A stretch of 6,216 nt of DNA. Source: an uncultured Bacilli bacterium. Its GTDB lineage: Bacteria > Bacillota_I > Bacilli_A > RF39 > UBA660. The DNA lies in assembly GCA_944351315.1 (NCBI GenBank), contig CALVPL010000078.1:1-6216 (forward strand), in the 5' to 3' direction. Below the pieces are notes generated by a model. That model had not been told where the DNA came from and searched no databases. It saw only the letters and a list, made by a program, of their open reading frames with translations. Position numbers and translations under genes: made by a program. Shown piece by piece: positions 1-5,987 of the stretch (position 1 is its first letter; each line of letters begins with the position of its first letter).

Positions 1-1
1 A

Positions 2-388
2 GGAACAACAGTGTATGCTGGAAGACCAACAGAATGGATAGGGAAAATAGGATTAATGTATCCAAGTGATTATGGATATGCGACAAGTGGAGGAAGTACT
101 ACAAATAGAGAAACATGCTTAAATACAAAATTATACTTTTGGAATGGTTCAAGTGTAAGTGATTGTACAGATAATGACTGGTTATATGACAGTTCAAATG
201 ATCAATGGACCATAACTCCCAATTTCAGTTATTCGAACTACGTGTTCGATCTATACAGTAATGGGGACGTGGGCTACAATAATGCGCACCACAGTTACGC
301 TGTTTCCCCCGCCTTATATCTAAGCTCTAACGTTAAAATAAGTGGAGGAGAAGGGACAGAAAGTTCACCATATCAATTAAGTCTATAG
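2..388 (+). CDS. C-terminal part of a repetitive surface-type protein, possible DGR target (5' truncated)
   Basis: The reading frame is open from base 2 to the TAG at 386-388, so this is the last 128 residues of a longer protein. The GTG at 11 is internal and has no ribosome binding site. The fragment is rich in Gly, Ser, Thr, Asn, Tyr and Trp, with the landmarks GRPTEWIGKIGLMYPSDYGY, a Cys pair (CLNTK and SDCTDNDWLY), DQWTITP and the closing SPALYLSSNVKISGGEGTES. From memory, this pattern (W.....P, V...S.G.V, V(R)PALYL, then a conserved tail) recurs in many paralogous extracellular proteins of uncultured gut Bacilli and resembles DUF6273-like, C-type-lectin-like ends. The usual Arg before PAL is Ser here. 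The probable role is a cell-surface ligand-binding or adhesion domain, which is inference. The N-terminus, export signal and promoter lie outside the window. Codon use changes sharply at about 221-310; see the separate entry. Confidence 0.8.
   Translation, partial: GTTVYAGRPTEWIGKIGLMYPSDYGYATSGGSTTNRETCLNTKLYFWNGSSVSDCTDNDWLYDSSNDQWTITPNFSYSNYVFDLYSNGDVGYNNAHHSYAVSPALYLSSNVKISGGEGTESSPYQLSL
221..310 (+). other. Candidate hypervariable segment (DGR variable-region-like) in the surface protein gene
   Basis: Thirty codons near the gene's 3' end differ in style from their surroundings. Twenty-four end in C or T and 13 end in C, whereas only about 4 of the 69 preceding codons end in C. Many are exactly what adenine-specific mutagenesis of AAC/AAT codons would yield: TTC, AGT, TAT, TAC, GAT, GAC, GGC, CAC and TCC, beside unmutated AAC and AAT. 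The fixed-looking codons between them are G/C-rich (GTG, GGG, GCG, CCC, GCC). After 313 the gene returns to A/T-ending codons with a conserved tail. This is how DGR variable regions look within C-type-lectin-like targets. No template repeat, reverse transcriptase or Avd gene is visible in the window. Recombination among paralogous cassettes is the main alternative. Confidence 0.4.
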
Positions 389-404
389 GATAGCTAAAAG
401 GGGG

Positions 405-431
405 CCCAGCCGCGGAGTATATGCGGCAGGG
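405..431 (+). other. GC-rich hairpin just after the surface-protein stop codon
   Basis: CCC-A-GCCGC (405-413) can pair with GCGGC-A-GGG (423-431) around the nine-base loop 414-422. This gives eight G-C pairs interrupted by one A/A mismatch. It begins 17 bases after the stop codon, in a stretch of about 70% G+C within an AT-rich window. There is no T-run after it, so it is not an ordinary rho-independent terminator. If the upstream segment is a DGR variable region, a hairpin or cruciform in this position would parallel the one downstream of mtd in the Bordetella phage DGR. It competes with the long-range pairing 410-418/580-588. Confidence 0.5.
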
Positions 432-588
432 GAACGACTTCAGTTATCCACATTAAAAGGTAATATCTTTGATTTTGGCCTTGTATAATATGGTGTGTAA
501 ATTATAGGCTCAACACTTTCTAGTGGGGTGGTTTTGAAATAGGTCTCTGCGTTTTAATTGGTTGCAGAAAAATAATAAAACTCCGCGG
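405..588 (+). ncRNA. Candidate structured RNA of unknown class in the 310-base gene-free stretch
   Basis: No gene is visible between 389 and 698, yet the first two thirds can be folded neatly. CCGCGGAGT (410-418) is perfectly complementary to ACTCCGCGG (580-588). Inside this closing helix lie compatible hairpins: 430-449 (GGGAAC with GTTATCC, one bulged A), 456-470 (AAAGG with TCTTT), 477-510 (GGCC plus TATAAT with ATTATA plus GGCT, three-base bulge), 514-525 (CACT with AGTG) and 546-568 (TCTGC with GCAGA). Several helices use G-T pairs readable as G-U only on the plus strand, which favours plus-strand transcription. The 5' part can instead form the local hairpin 405-431, so two exclusive states exist. 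I do not recognise tmRNA, RNase P, SRP, 6S, T-box or common riboswitch signatures. It could be a 3' UTR, a free RNA, or a leader acting on the terminator at 640-667. I folded it by eye only. Confidence 0.33.
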
Positions 589-630
589 AATGTTGTAGTA
601 ATATAAAATCCTAACAAAATTGTAAGATTG

Positions 631-639
631 TGATAGAAT
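631..639 (+). promoter_or_regulatory. Candidate extended -10 promoter for the ABC transporter operon
   Basis: TGATAGAAT fits the extended -10 pattern TGnTATAAT with one mismatch. No convincing -35 is seen at the correct distance, as is common for extended -10 promoters. Transcription would start near 645-646, inside the left arm of the hairpin at 640-667, giving a leader of about 53 bases. The same 13-base context, with one change, occurs at 3561-3573. Confidence 0.4.
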
Positions 640-667
640 AAAAGAAGGCAAAAAGCTTTCTTTTTTT
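640..667 (+). terminator. Rho-independent terminator-like hairpin upstream of the ABC transporter
   Basis: AAAAGAAGGC (640-649) pairs with GCTTTCTTTT (655-664), ten pairs with one G-T wobble, around a loop of five A. The T-run continues to 667. The stem is AT-rich, so it is a moderate terminator. It would end transcripts from the surface-protein gene or from the putative RNA at 405-588, or act as an attenuator for the operon starting at 699. Confidence 0.55.
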
Positions 668-698
668 ATATACTGTTTACTGAAAGGAAGAGATTTTT

Positions 699-1466
699 AT
701 GGAAACAATTTTAAAAATTGAAGATATTGAAAAATATTATGGAAACAAATCTAGCTTAACAAAAGCAATAGATCATATTTCTTTTGAAGTAAATAAAGGA
801 GAATTTATTTCCATTATGGGTGCCAGTGGTAGTGGTAAAACAACACTTTTAAATTGTATTTCAACTATAGATAGAGTTACTAGTGGTCATATTTATTTAG
901 AAGGAAAAGATATTACGAAATTAAAAGGAAATGAATTAAATAAATTTCGAAGAGAAGAATTGGGATTCATTTTTCAAGATTTTAATTTACTAGATACTTT
1001 AACAGCTTATGAAAATATTGCTTTAGCTTTATCGATTCAAAATGTAAATGCTAAAGAAATTGACAAAAGAATTAAAGAGATTGCTGAAAAATTAAATATT
1101 CTAGATGTCTTAAAAAAATATCCATATCAAATGAGTGGAGGTCAAAAACAACGTGTTGCCTCTGCAAGAGCGATCATCACCAATCCTAAACTTATTTTAG
1201 CCGATGAACCAACAGGTGCTCTAGATTCTAAATCCTCTAAAATGCTATTAGAAAGTTTTGAATCTTTAAATAAAGAACTGAAAGCCACCATTTTAATGGT
1301 TACTCATGATGCTTTTACCTCGTCTTATTCAAGTCGTGTAATCTTTATTAAAGATGGTAAAATATTTCATGAACTTATAAGAGGGAATGATACTAGAAAA
1401 GAATTTTTTGATAAAATTATTGATGTCGTAACCTTATTAGGAGGAGACCTAAATGATGCTTTGTAA
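699..1466 (+). CDS. ABC transporter ATP-binding protein, BceA/MacB-type
   Basis: This 255-residue cytoplasmic ATPase powers the permease encoded next to it. All nucleotide-binding motifs are intact: Walker A GASGSGKT (41-48), Q-loop Gln93 in FIFQDFNLL, signature MSGGQKQR (145-152), Walker B LILADE (165-170) followed by PTGALD, and the H-loop His203 in MVTHD. The FQDFNLLDTLT stretch and the PTGALD D-loop are typical of the MacB/LolD/BceA superfamily. Pairing with a BceB-like permease points to the BceA group, whose members remove or sense cell-wall-active peptide antibiotics such as bacitracin or lantibiotics. The exact substrate cannot be told. Start ATG699 is preceded by AAAGGAAGAG (683-692) at normal spacing. 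The 3' end overlaps the permease start by 14 bases, so the two are co-translated. Bce systems usually sit beside a BceRS two-component system, which is absent here. Confidence 0.93.
   Translation: METILKIEDIEKYYGNKSSLTKAIDHISFEVNKGEFISIMGASGSGKTTLLNCISTIDRVTSGHIYLEGKDITKLKGNELNKFRREELGFIFQDFNLLDTLTAYENIALALSIQNVNAKEIDKRIKEIAEKLNILDVLKKYPYQMSGGQKQRVASARAIITNPKLILADEPTGALDSKSSKMLLESFESLNKELKATILMVTHDAFTSSYSSRVIFIKDGKIFHELIRGNDTRKEFFDKIIDVVTLLGGDLNDAL
1439..1444 (+). promoter_or_regulatory. Ribosome binding site of the permease
   Basis: A perfect AGGAGG lies inside the end of the ATPase gene, eight bases before ATG1453 and eleven before ATG1456. The spacing favours 1453 as the start. Confidence 0.8.
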
Positions 1467-3504
1467 ATTGTCTTTAGGAAATCTCAAAAAAAGTTTTAAA
1501 GATTATGCGGTTTACTTTTTTACTCTCATTTTAGGAGTCGCGGTTTTCTATATTTTTAATGCAATCGATAGTCAAACAATTATGCTTGAAGTAACTTCTT
1601 CAACAAGAGAGATTATTCAGCTTATGACTAGTATGCTTTCGGGAGTCAGTGTTTTTGTCTCCTTTGTCTTAGGCTTCTTAATTATTTATGCCAGTCGTTT
1701 TTTAATGAAAAGACGACATCGGGAATTTGGTATTTATATGACATTAGGAATGAGTAAAGGAAAGATTTCAAAAATTTTACTCTTTGAAACCTTTTTGATT
1801 GGCTGTATTTCATTACTCGTTGGCTTGGGTTTAGGAATAATGTTATCTCAAGTAATGAGTATCTTTGTCGCGAATATGTTTGAAGCAAACTTAACCAAAT
1901 TTACATTTGTAATTTCTGTCCCGGCTATTTTAAAAACAATTGGATATTTTGGAATTATGTATATAATTGTCATGATATTTAATACCATAAGTGTTTCAAG
2001 ATGTAAATTAATCGATTTGATTTATTCAAATAAAAAAACCGAAAAAATTTGTTTAAAAAATCCGGCTCTTTGTGTAATTATTTTTATCGTTTCTTCATGT
2101 GTTTTAGGCTATGCTTATTATATGGTAACCGCGACATATGGAACTTTAGAAACTTTATTTATTCCAATTGCTTTAGGCTGCATAACAACATTCTTTATCT
2201 TCTGGTCGCTTTCTGGTTTATTATTACGAATCATGATGTCCCTAAAAAAAATTTACTATAAAGGAATAAACAGTTTTACCTTTAGACAAATTAGTAGCAA
2301 GATCAATACAACCGTTATGTCGATGAGTGTTATTTGCATTATGCTTTTTTTAACTATCTGTGTACTTTCAAGTGCCTTATCTCTTAAAAATAGTTTAAAT
2401 GCGAATATTAATGAGCTTGCACCTGTCGATATTCAGTTGATGAAATCCTTGGATATGGATGAAACAGCACTGGAAGATGGCTATTCTAAAGCACAAATAG
2501 AAGATTCAAAAATTTCTATAGATGAAACTTTAAAAAAATTAAATTTTGATAGTTATCGTTATTTTAAAGATGTAGTAGATATAACATTCTATGCAACCAA
2601 TGAGATAACTGTAAAAGATTCATTAGGAGCTTATTACGAAAAATCAAAAACTATTTATCCAACAATTGACTATACTACAGCCGAATCGATTATTTCTTTA
2701 ACCGATTATAATAAGATCGCTAAATTATTTAATAAGGAAGAAATTTCTTTAAACGAAAATGAATATGCAGTAGTTGCTGATTTTGATTCTTGGGTAAGTA
2801 TTCGAAATGAAAGTTTAAAATTAAAATCTCCGATAACTATAAATGGAAAAGAATATGTTCCAAAATATGAAGAATGTATAGATGGTTTTGTCTATATCTC
2901 TTCTAATCATATCAATGCTGGCCTTATTGTTATTCCAGATTCCGGAGTCCAAAATTTACCACGTGAACAAGAAATTTTAACAGCAAACTACAATGTTTCC
3001 AATGAAGAAGCAAAAAATGAAGTAGAAGAAAAAATACTTGCTTTAAATGAAGAAGAATATGTTCAAAATACAACACTTTCTGGATCTACAAAAATCTCAA
3101 TTAAAGAAGCAAGTACAGGTCTCGGGGCAATGGTAACATTTATTGGAATTTATTTAGGAATTATCTTTTTGATTTCTAGTGCAGCATTACTTGCTTTAAA
3201 AGAATTATCCGAAAGTGCCGACAACAAAAATCGTTATCGAATGTTAAGAAAAATAGGAGTAGATGAAAAATCCATTCATAAATCTTTATTTTGGCAAATC
3301 GCAATCTTTTTTGCCGCACCATTGCTTTTAGCTGTAATTCATTCGATATTTGGAATTCAATTTTGTAATATGATTTTAAGTTCTATGGGAACCGATCAAT
3401 TATTAGGTTCAATTCTAATGACTGCTGGAGTTTTAATCTTTATCTATGGAGGGTATTTCTTAATTACTTATTATTCTAGTAAATGGATCATCGAAGAGAA
3501 ATAA
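1453..3504 (+). CDS. ABC transporter permease, BceB-like FtsX family
   Basis: This 683-residue membrane protein is the partner of the ATPase upstream. By eye it has ten hydrophobic segments in the BceB arrangement: one at about 17-38, one at 58-84, two more up to about 185, two at about 205-262, one at 288-312, then a hydrophilic loop of about 245 residues (313-558), and a last group at about 559-583, 612-633 and 651-675. RRHREFGIYMTLGMSKGKI (87-105) and KELSESADNKNRYRMLRKIG near the C-terminal group are the cytoplasmic coupling regions of the FtsX fold, where the ATPase docks. The large acidic loop before the eighth segment is the BceB sensor domain, which in characterised systems contacts peptide-target complexes and a BceS kinase. 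Length fits the family (about 620-680). No kinase or regulator is in the window, so signalling would depend on genes elsewhere. A terminator follows at 3571. Confidence 0.9.
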   Translation: MMLCKLSLGNLKKSFKDYAVYFFTLILGVAVFYIFNAIDSQTIMLEVTSSTREIIQLMTSMLSGVSVFVSFVLGFLIIYASRFLMKRRHREFGIYMTLGMSKGKISKILLFETFLIGCISLLVGLGLGIMLSQVMSIFVANMFEANLTKFTFVISVPAILKTIGYFGIMYIIVMIFNTISVSRCKLIDLIYSNKKTEKICLKNPALCVIIFIVSSCVLGYAYYMVTATYGTLETLFIPIALGCITTFFIFWSLSGLLLRIMMSLKKIYYKGINSFTFRQISSKINTTVMSMSVICIMLFLTICVLSSALSLKNSLNANINELAPVDIQLMKSLDMDETALEDGYSKAQIEDSKISIDETLKKLNFDSYRYFKDVVDITFYATNEITVKDSLGAYYEKSKTIYPTIDYTTAESIISLTDYNKIAKLFNKEEISLNENEYAVVADFDSWVSIRNESLKLKSPITINGKEYVPKYEECIDGFVYISSNHINAGLIVIPDSGVQNLPREQEILTANYNVSNEEAKNEVEEKILALNEEEYVQNTTLSGSTKISIKEASTGLGAMVTFIGIYLGIIFLISSAALLALKELSESADNKNRYRMLRKIGVDEKSIHKSLFWQIAIFFAAPLLLAVIHSIFGIQFCNMILSSMGTDQLLGSILMTAGVLIFIYGGYFLITYYSSKWIIEEK

Positions 3505-3570
3505 TTTGGAAAATCTACCCATGTCCAACACCAAGTCAACTTGCTTGATGAGACCGGGGTATTGTGATAA
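3505..3570 (+). other. Intergenic stretch of unusual composition with a 12-base palindrome
   Basis: Between the permease stop and the terminator stem lies a segment less AT-rich than its surroundings. It includes CCCATGTCCAACACC and GAGACCGGGG, and a perfect palindrome CAAGTCAACTTG except for its two central bases (3532-3543, pairing CAAG with CTTG). It ends in the -35 and -10 motifs of a candidate promoter. I see no gene in it. It might be an operator or a dispersed intergenic repeat, but one copy cannot show which. Confidence 0.25.
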
Positions 3571-3573
3571 AAT
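3545..3573 (+). promoter_or_regulatory. Candidate promoter for the small exported peptide gene
   Basis: TTGATG (3545-3550) is separated by 17 bases from TAAAAT (3568-3573), with an extended TG at 3565-3566. Transcription would begin near 3580, inside the left arm of the terminator at 3571-3601, so transcripts starting here cannot form that hairpin. It would serve the gene at 3629. Confidence 0.4.
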
Positions 3574-3601
3574 TACTATGGAGAACCATAGTGATTTTTT
3601 T
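3571..3601 (+). terminator. Rho-independent terminator of the ABC transporter operon
   Basis: AATTACTATGG (3571-3581) pairs with CCATAGTGATT (3586-3596), eleven pairs with one T-G wobble, around an AGAA tetraloop. More T residues follow to 3601. Position, 66 bases after the permease stop, fits termination of the two-gene operon. Confidence 0.85.
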
Positions 3602-3628
3602 ATGATTTAATCTATAGGTGGGATAGTT

Positions 3629-3808
3629 ATGAGAAAGAAAATCTTGATTTTAATAGCATTTTTAATTGTCCTAACAAGCTTAGTTGGTATAAGCTATGCC
3701 AGTTGGTTATATAAAGAAAGTCAAAATGATTTTAATACTTTAGGAAGTAAGTGTTTTGAAATAACTATGACTAAGGAAACAGAAGCAATTACTTTTTCTA
3801 AAGTTTAA
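3629..3808 (+). CDS. Small exported peptide, likely truncated SipW/TasA-like surface protein
   Basis: A 59-residue product has a clear export signal: MRKK, a hydrophobic stretch ILILIAFLIVLTSLVG (5-20), then ISYASWLYKES. A short basic head, a hydrophobic core and a YAxW-type boundary are typical of SipW-dependent TasA/camelysin-like proteins. The following DFNTLGSKCFEITMTKETEAITFSKV resembles the start of the mature part of such proteins in uncultured Bacilli, which are normally far longer; this comparison is from memory. AGGTGG (3616-3621) sits seven bases before ATG3629, so translation is plausible. The TAA stop directly abuts the CIRCE operator of clpB, suggesting that the 3' part was lost by a deletion or rearrangement here. 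It may therefore be a decaying gene remnant still expressed, or a genuine small secreted peptide. It has one Cys (residue 42). Confidence 0.6.
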   Translation: MRKKILILIAFLIVLTSLVGISYASWLYKESQNDFNTLGSKCFEITMTKETEAITFSKV

Positions 3809-3835
3809 TTAGCACTCTATATTGACAAGTGCTAA
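3809..3835 (+). promoter_or_regulatory. CIRCE operator (HrcA binding site) of clpB
   Basis: TTAGCACTC (3809-3817), nine bases, then AAGTGCTAA (3827-3835). The consensus is TTAGCACTC-N9-GAGTGCTAA, so only the first base of the right arm differs. The operator contains the -35 of the clpB promoter, so bound HrcA would block RNA polymerase. This predicts heat-shock induction through the GroE-HrcA feedback known in Gram-positive bacteria. Confidence 0.95.
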
Positions 3836-3850
3836 TTTTTGCTTTATAAT
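3822..3850 (+). promoter_or_regulatory. SigA-type promoter of clpB
   Basis: TTGACA (3822-3827) and TATAAT (3845-3850) both match consensus perfectly, with the ideal 17-base spacer. Transcription should start near 3857, leaving a very short leader of about 19 bases. Such a strong promoter fits a gene held down by a repressor. Confidence 0.93.
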
Positions 3851-3861
3851 ACATACAGATT

Positions 3862-3869
3862 AAGGAGGG
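3862..3869 (+). promoter_or_regulatory. Ribosome binding site that fixes the clpB start
   Basis: AAGGAGGG ends at 3869. An ATG at 3870 follows with no spacing and cannot be used from this site. The in-frame ATG at 3876 lies six bases downstream, so it is the start. Confidence 0.85.
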
Positions 3870-3875
3870 ATGATT

Positions 3876-5987
3876 ATGTATCCAGAAAACAATGAAGAAT
3901 TAAAAAATGTTTTAGAAAAATATGGACGTGATATTACTAAAAATGTCCGCGATAATAAAGTGGATCCTGTAATTGGTCGTGATGAAGAAGTTAGAAACGT
4001 CATTCGTATTTTATCGCGTAAAAGCAAAAATAATCCAGTTTTAATTGGAGAACCAGGTGTTGGTAAAACGGCGATTGTCGAAGGACTTGCTCAACGTATC
4101 GTTCGTGGCGATGTTCCAAATTCTTTAAAAAATCACACCATTTGGGAATTAGATTTAGGAGCCTTAGTTGCTGGAGCCAAATATCGTGGGGAATTTGAAG
4201 AAAGATTAAAAGCAGTTTTAAAAGAAATTAAAGAATCCGATGGCGAAATTATCATGTTTATCGATGAAATCCATATGATCGTTGGAAGTGGAGCCGAAGG
4301 AGCAATGGATGTATCTAATATGTTAAAACCAATGCTTGCTCGAGGCGAGATTCATGTGATTGGTGCAACTACTTTAAATGAATATCGAAAATACATTGAA
4401 AAAGATGGAGCACTAGAACGTCGTTTTCAAAAAGTTTTAGTAAGTGAACCAACAGTTGAAGATACAATTACAATATTAAGAGGCTTAAAAGAACGTTTTG
4501 AAATATTTCATGGGGTTACAATTAAAGATAATGCCCTCATCGCCGCGGCGACTTTATCCGATCGTTATATTACCGATCGTTATTTACCAGATAAAGCCAT
4601 TGACTTAGTAGATGAAGCTTGTGCTACGATAAAAATGCAATTAGATTCTGTTCCAGCTTCATTAGATGCACTGACTCGAAAAATCATGAGTTTGGAAATT
4701 GAACGTCAAGCTCTAAAAAAAGAAAAAGATGAATTATCTATTCAACGATTAGAAAAAATTGCTAAAGAATTAGGTGAACTAAAAGAAAAAGAAGCTGTTT
4801 TACGAGAAAAATGGGAAAGTGAGAAAAAAGTAAAAGATAGCATTAATAAAAAGAAAGAAGAACTAGAAAAAGCTCGTTTTGATCTTTCTCAAGCAGAAAA
4901 TAATTACGATTTAGAAACCAGTGCCAAACTTCGTCATGGAACAATTCCACGTTTAGAAAAAGAATTACAAGAATTAAAAAGCAGTGAAAAAAATAGCATC
5001 TTATCAGATGTGGTAGATGATGAAGGAATTGCTGAGATTATTTCTAGATGGACCCATATTCCCGTAGCAAAATTAGTAAGTAGCGAAAAAGATAAATTGC
5101 TTCATTTGTTTGACCGTTTAAAAGAACGGGTGATTGGCCAAGATGAAGCACTTCACCTAGTAAGTGAAGCAATTATAAGAGCTAGAAGTGGTATTAAAGA
5201 TCCAAATAGACCAATTGGTTCCTTTATCTTTCTAGGGCCTACTGGTGTCGGTAAAACAGAAGTAGCAAGAAGCCTAGCTTATGAATTATTTGATGATGAA
5301 AGACACATGATTCGTATTGACTGTTCAGAATATATGGAAGCTTTTAATGTTTCTAGACTAATTGGAGCTCCTCCAGGATATGTTGGCTACGATGAGGGTG
5401 GGGTTTTAACTGAAGCTGTTCGTCGTAATCCATATAGTATTGTTTTATTTGATGAAATAGAAAAAGCTCATAAAGATGTCTTTAATATTTTACTGCAAAT
5501 TTTAGACGATGGAAGATTAACCGATAGCCAAGGAAGAACCGTTGACTTTAAAAACACAATCATTATAATGACAAGCAATTTAGGAAGTGAATATATTCTA
5601 GAAGATGAAGCCAATGCCAAAGAAAAAGTTTTAAATGAATTAAAATTATCTTTTCGCCCAGAATTCATTAACCGAATTGATGAAATTATCGTATTCCATA
5701 GCTTAAAAAAAGAAGATGTGGGAGCAATACTAGATAAAATTATAAAAGAAATGCAAAAGAGATTAAAAGACAATCAAATTTTTGTGGAACTTTCAAAAGA
5801 AGCAAGAGAAAAAATTATTGAAGAAAGTTTTGATCCTAAATTTGGTGCTCGACCAATAAAACGTTATGTAACAAAAAATATTGAAACCTTAGTCGCTCAT
5901 GAAATTATTGGCTCAGATTTAAAACTAGGCACTACTTTAAAAATCGATGTAGAAAATGATCAATTTATCATTCAAAAAAACAAATAG
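3876..5987 (+). CDS. clpB: ClpB disaggregase lacking the N-terminal domain
   Basis: This 703-residue Hsp100 ATPase would form hexamers that pull proteins out of aggregates together with DnaK, in the cytoplasm. The first AAA+ module has Walker A GEPGVGKT (58-65), pore loop KYRG (102-105), Walker B with Asp130-Glu131, and the ARGEIHVIGATT and LERRFQ motifs. A full-length coiled-coil middle domain (about 271-375) marks it as ClpB rather than ClpC. The second module has Walker A GPTGVGKT (454-461), pore loop GYVGYDEGG, Walker B Asp526-Glu527, arginine finger Arg600 in FRPEFINR and sensor-2 Arg659 in GAR. No ClpP-binding loop is seen. E. coli ClpB has about 857 residues; the roughly 150-residue Clp_N domain is absent, as in mycoplasma ClpB and in the short E. 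coli isoform. The promoter and ribosome binding site directly upstream show this is the native start, not an artefact. It is monocistronic, HrcA-controlled, with its own terminator. Confidence 0.96.
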   Translation: MYPENNEELKNVLEKYGRDITKNVRDNKVDPVIGRDEEVRNVIRILSRKSKNNPVLIGEPGVGKTAIVEGLAQRIVRGDVPNSLKNHTIWELDLGALVAGAKYRGEFEERLKAVLKEIKESDGEIIMFIDEIHMIVGSGAEGAMDVSNMLKPMLARGEIHVIGATTLNEYRKYIEKDGALERRFQKVLVSEPTVEDTITILRGLKERFEIFHGVTIKDNALIAAATLSDRYITDRYLPDKAIDLVDEACATIKMQLDSVPASLDALTRKIMSLEIERQALKKEKDELSIQRLEKIAKELGELKEKEAVLREKWESEKKVKDSINKKKEELEKARFDLSQAENNYDLETSAKLRHGTIPRLEKELQELKSSEKNSILSDVVDDEGIAEIISRWTHIPVAKLVSSEKDKLLHLFDRLKERVIGQDEALHLVSEAIIRARSGIKDPNRPIGSFIFLGPTGVGKTEVARSLAYELFDDERHMIRIDCSEYMEAFNVSRLIGAPPGYVGYDEGGVLTEAVRRNPYSIVLFDEIEKAHKDVFNILLQILDDGRLTDSQGRTVDFKNTIIIMTSNLGSEYILEDEANAKEKVLNELKLSFRPEFINRIDEIIVFHSLKKEDVGAILDKIIKEMQKRLKDNQIFVELSKEAREKIIEESFDPKFGARPIKRYVTKNIETLVAHEIIGSDLKLGTTLKIDVENDQFIIQKNK

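Noticed and set aside
439..447. TTCAGTTAT repeated at 224-232 and 439-447, as a possible trace of a DGR template repeat
   Set aside because: The match does not extend on either side beyond chance, and the expected fixed G/C-rich codons are missing, so this is not a template repeat.
394..456. Short GC-rich open frame (codons through QGNDFSYPH, stop at 454-456)
   Set aside because: It starts right after an in-frame stop, has no ribosome binding site for ATG421 and overlaps the hairpins. It is too short to support as a gene.
484..489. TATAAT that could be a -10 box in the gene-free region
   Set aside because: No -35-like hexamer at 16-18 bases upstream and no TGn extension in register. It pairs perfectly with ATTATA at 501-506, so it is better explained as a helix arm.
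1682..1888. Minus-strand open frame inside the permease gene
   Set aside because: It is antisense to a well-supported coding region, with no promoter, ribosome binding site or recognisable protein features.
3521..3610. 29-codon ATG frame between the permease and the peptide gene
   Set aside because: No ribosome binding site, codons unlike the genome, and it runs through the terminator hairpin.
3870..3875. Earlier ATG in frame with clpB
   Set aside because: It directly touches the AAGGAGGG box with no spacing; ATG3876 has correct spacing.
5468..5773. Minus-strand 101-codon open frame inside clpB
   Set aside because: It lies opposite conserved AAA+ motifs of clpB and its hydrophobic look is the usual shadow of an AT-rich coding strand.
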